From positions 1 to 15,264 of the forward strand of contig JAKJEU010000010.1 of assembly GCA_022705265.1 (NCBI GenBank): DNA of 15,264 nt. The letters are read 5' to 3'. Under the pieces are notes generated by a model. That model saw only the letters and a program-made list of their open reading frames with translations. It did no database searches and was not told the DNA's origin. Source of the DNA: Pseudomonadota bacterium (GTDB lineage Bacteria > Pseudomonadota > Alphaproteobacteria > JAKJEU01). Numbering within the stretch: position 1 is the first letter of the stretch; the number at the start of each line of letters is the position of its first letter. The position numbers were made by a program, and so were the translations under genes. Of the stretch, positions 14,422 to 15,264 are shown piece after piece.

Positions 14422-15168
14422 ATGCAAGTCAAAGCTTATAGAACAAAAAAGATAGTTCCACATGATGATTTAATCAAAATTCTTGACGAATCCTTGCCAA
14501 AATTGGAAGCTCGTTCGGTGGTTGCGATATCTTCTAAAATAATATCTTTATGCCAAGGGGATATTATTCAAAAAAGCAATGACATTAAAAAAGAAGACTT
14601 GATTAAAAAAGAATGTTCTTATTTTATCGACGGAAGAAAAATGGTTGAAAACGGTGTGTTTTTGACTATCAAAGATGGAATTTTAAACGCTACCAGCGGA
14701 ATTGACGAATCAAATGGACAAGGTGTTTATATTTTATGGCCTAAAAATGTTCAAAATATTTGTGCTTTGATTTGGGAACATTTAAAAGCAAAAAATGGTA
14801 TAAAAGAACTTGGAATAATCGTCACAGACAGCCGTTCTTCCCCTCTTAAACTTGGTGTTTTGGGCGTTGGAATTGCTTGGTGTGGTTTTAACCCTTTGTT
14901 TAATTACAGAGGCATGCCAGACATTTGGGACAGAAAACTTACAGGAACAAGAGCAAACCATCTTGATGCTTTTGCCGTTGCTGCGGTTCATGAAATGGGT
15001 GAAGGAGATGAACAAACACCTGTTTGTGTTATAACCGATATAAAAAAGGCCGTTTTTACCGACGCTCCTCCTTCCATTGAGGATATCGAAGCGCTTAAAA
15101 TTGATTTGAATAAAGATTTATATTCTCCGATATTAAGTTCAGCAAAATGGGAAAAGGGAGGGTCGTAA
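14422..15168 (+). CDS. CofE-like gamma-glutamyl ligase (F420-0:gamma-glutamyl ligase family)
   Basis: A 248-residue protein matching the CofE family (COG1478). Recognisable blocks are IVPHDDLIKIL (10-21), VVAISSKIISLCQGDII (33-49), NATSGIDESNGQG (89-101), IIVTDSRSSPLKLGVLGVGIAW (132-153), the NYRGMPDIWDRKL block (161-173) and ANHLDAFAVAAVHEMGEG (178-195). In archaea and actinobacteria CofE adds glutamates to the deazaflavin cofactor F420. In bacteria lacking F420, such as chlamydiae, a relative (FolC2) polyglutamylates folate. No F420 gene is in this window, so folate or another acceptor is more likely here (inference). The SD is weak. It sits 13 bases after the HAD gene and 6 bases before a probable N-formylglutamate amidohydrolase. 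Confidence 0.85.
   Translation: MQVKAYRTKKIVPHDDLIKILDESLPKLEARSVVAISSKIISLCQGDIIQKSNDIKKEDLIKKECSYFIDGRKMVENGVFLTIKDGILNATSGIDESNGQGVYILWPKNVQNICALIWEHLKAKNGIKELGIIVTDSRSSPLKLGVLGVGIAWCGFNPLFNYRGMPDIWDRKLTGTRANHLDAFAVAAVHEMGEGDEQTPVCVITDIKKAVFTDAPPSIEDIEALKIDLNKDLYSPILSSAKWEKGGS
15156..15162 (+). promoter_or_regulatory. Ribosome binding site of the last gene
   Basis: GGGAGGG within the end of the CofE-like gene lies 12 bases before ATG 15175, supporting a coupled downstream gene. Confidence 0.55.
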
Positions 15169-15174
15169 AAAACA

Positions 15175-15264
15175 ATGCTTAAAGATATGGATTCTTATTA
15201 TATTTTTAATGAAAATGGTAAAAATAAAAATATCATTCTTACTTGCGAGCATGGTAATTGCGAT
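15175..15264 (+). CDS. Partial gene, probable N-formylglutamate amidohydrolase
   Basis: An open frame of 30 codons runs off the right edge. After YYIFNENGKNKN comes IILTCEHGN, which matches the strand plus xTCEH motif near the N-terminus of N-formylglutamate amidohydrolases (FGase), where the histidine binds the catalytic zinc. These enzymes release formate from N-formyl-L-glutamate in histidine breakdown, though many homologues have uncertain substrates. A good SD precedes the ATG and the gap from the CofE-like gene is only 6 bases. The call rests on one motif in a short fragment. Confidence 0.6.
   Translation, partial: MLKDMDSYYIFNENGKNKNIILTCEHGNCD

Overview
The window reads as ordinary chromosome from an AT-rich alphaproteobacterium. 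Supporting signs are an LptF and an LptD of alphaproteobacterial style, a zinc-finger/J-domain protein directly upstream of cobS, and an ftsK-lolA pair. TGA is used as a normal stop (lptF ends with it), so the standard code applies. Low GC, several TTG starts, very short intergenic gaps and Lys/Asn/Ile-rich proteins suggest a host-associated or gut lineage such as Rickettsiales, Holosporales or RF32-like groups. This placement is inference; no rRNA or tRNA gene is present to confirm it.

Layout. 1-1036 (minus strand): two overlapping genes for very hydrophobic membrane proteins, the second running off the left edge. 1123-5962 (plus strand): a tight run of lptF, lptD, a J-domain protein and cobS. 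The usual lptG and cobT partners are absent from their expected positions. 6054-8233: a two-gene secreted-protein unit consisting of a large modular protein with a YkuD_2-type L,D-transpeptidase domain and a small unknown exported protein. 8329-9477: a lone gene for a basic, Lys-rich cytosolic protein that I do not recognise. 9556-12428: ftsK and lolA, with an apparent single-base frameshift near the 5' end of ftsK. 12512-13678: a PP2C-like phosphatase behind its own promoter. 13746-15264: an apparent operon of a HAD hydrolase, a CofE-like gamma-glutamyl ligase and the start of a probable N-formylglutamate amidohydrolase.

How the genes work together. Much of the window serves the cell envelope: LPS transport (LptF, LptD), lipoprotein transport (LolA), peptidoglycan cross-linking (putative L,D-transpeptidase) and division/chromosome segregation (FtsK). 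The remaining genes are signalling or metabolic. I see no CRISPR array, insertion sequence, phage gene, integrase, tRNA or GC-rich intrinsic terminator. No intergenic stretch exceeds 300 bases. The items most worth a second look are the ftsK frameshift, the modular transpeptidase with its small partner, the expanded PP2C-like phosphatase, the orphan Lys-rich protein, and the CofE-like ligase next to a formylglutamate hydrolase.
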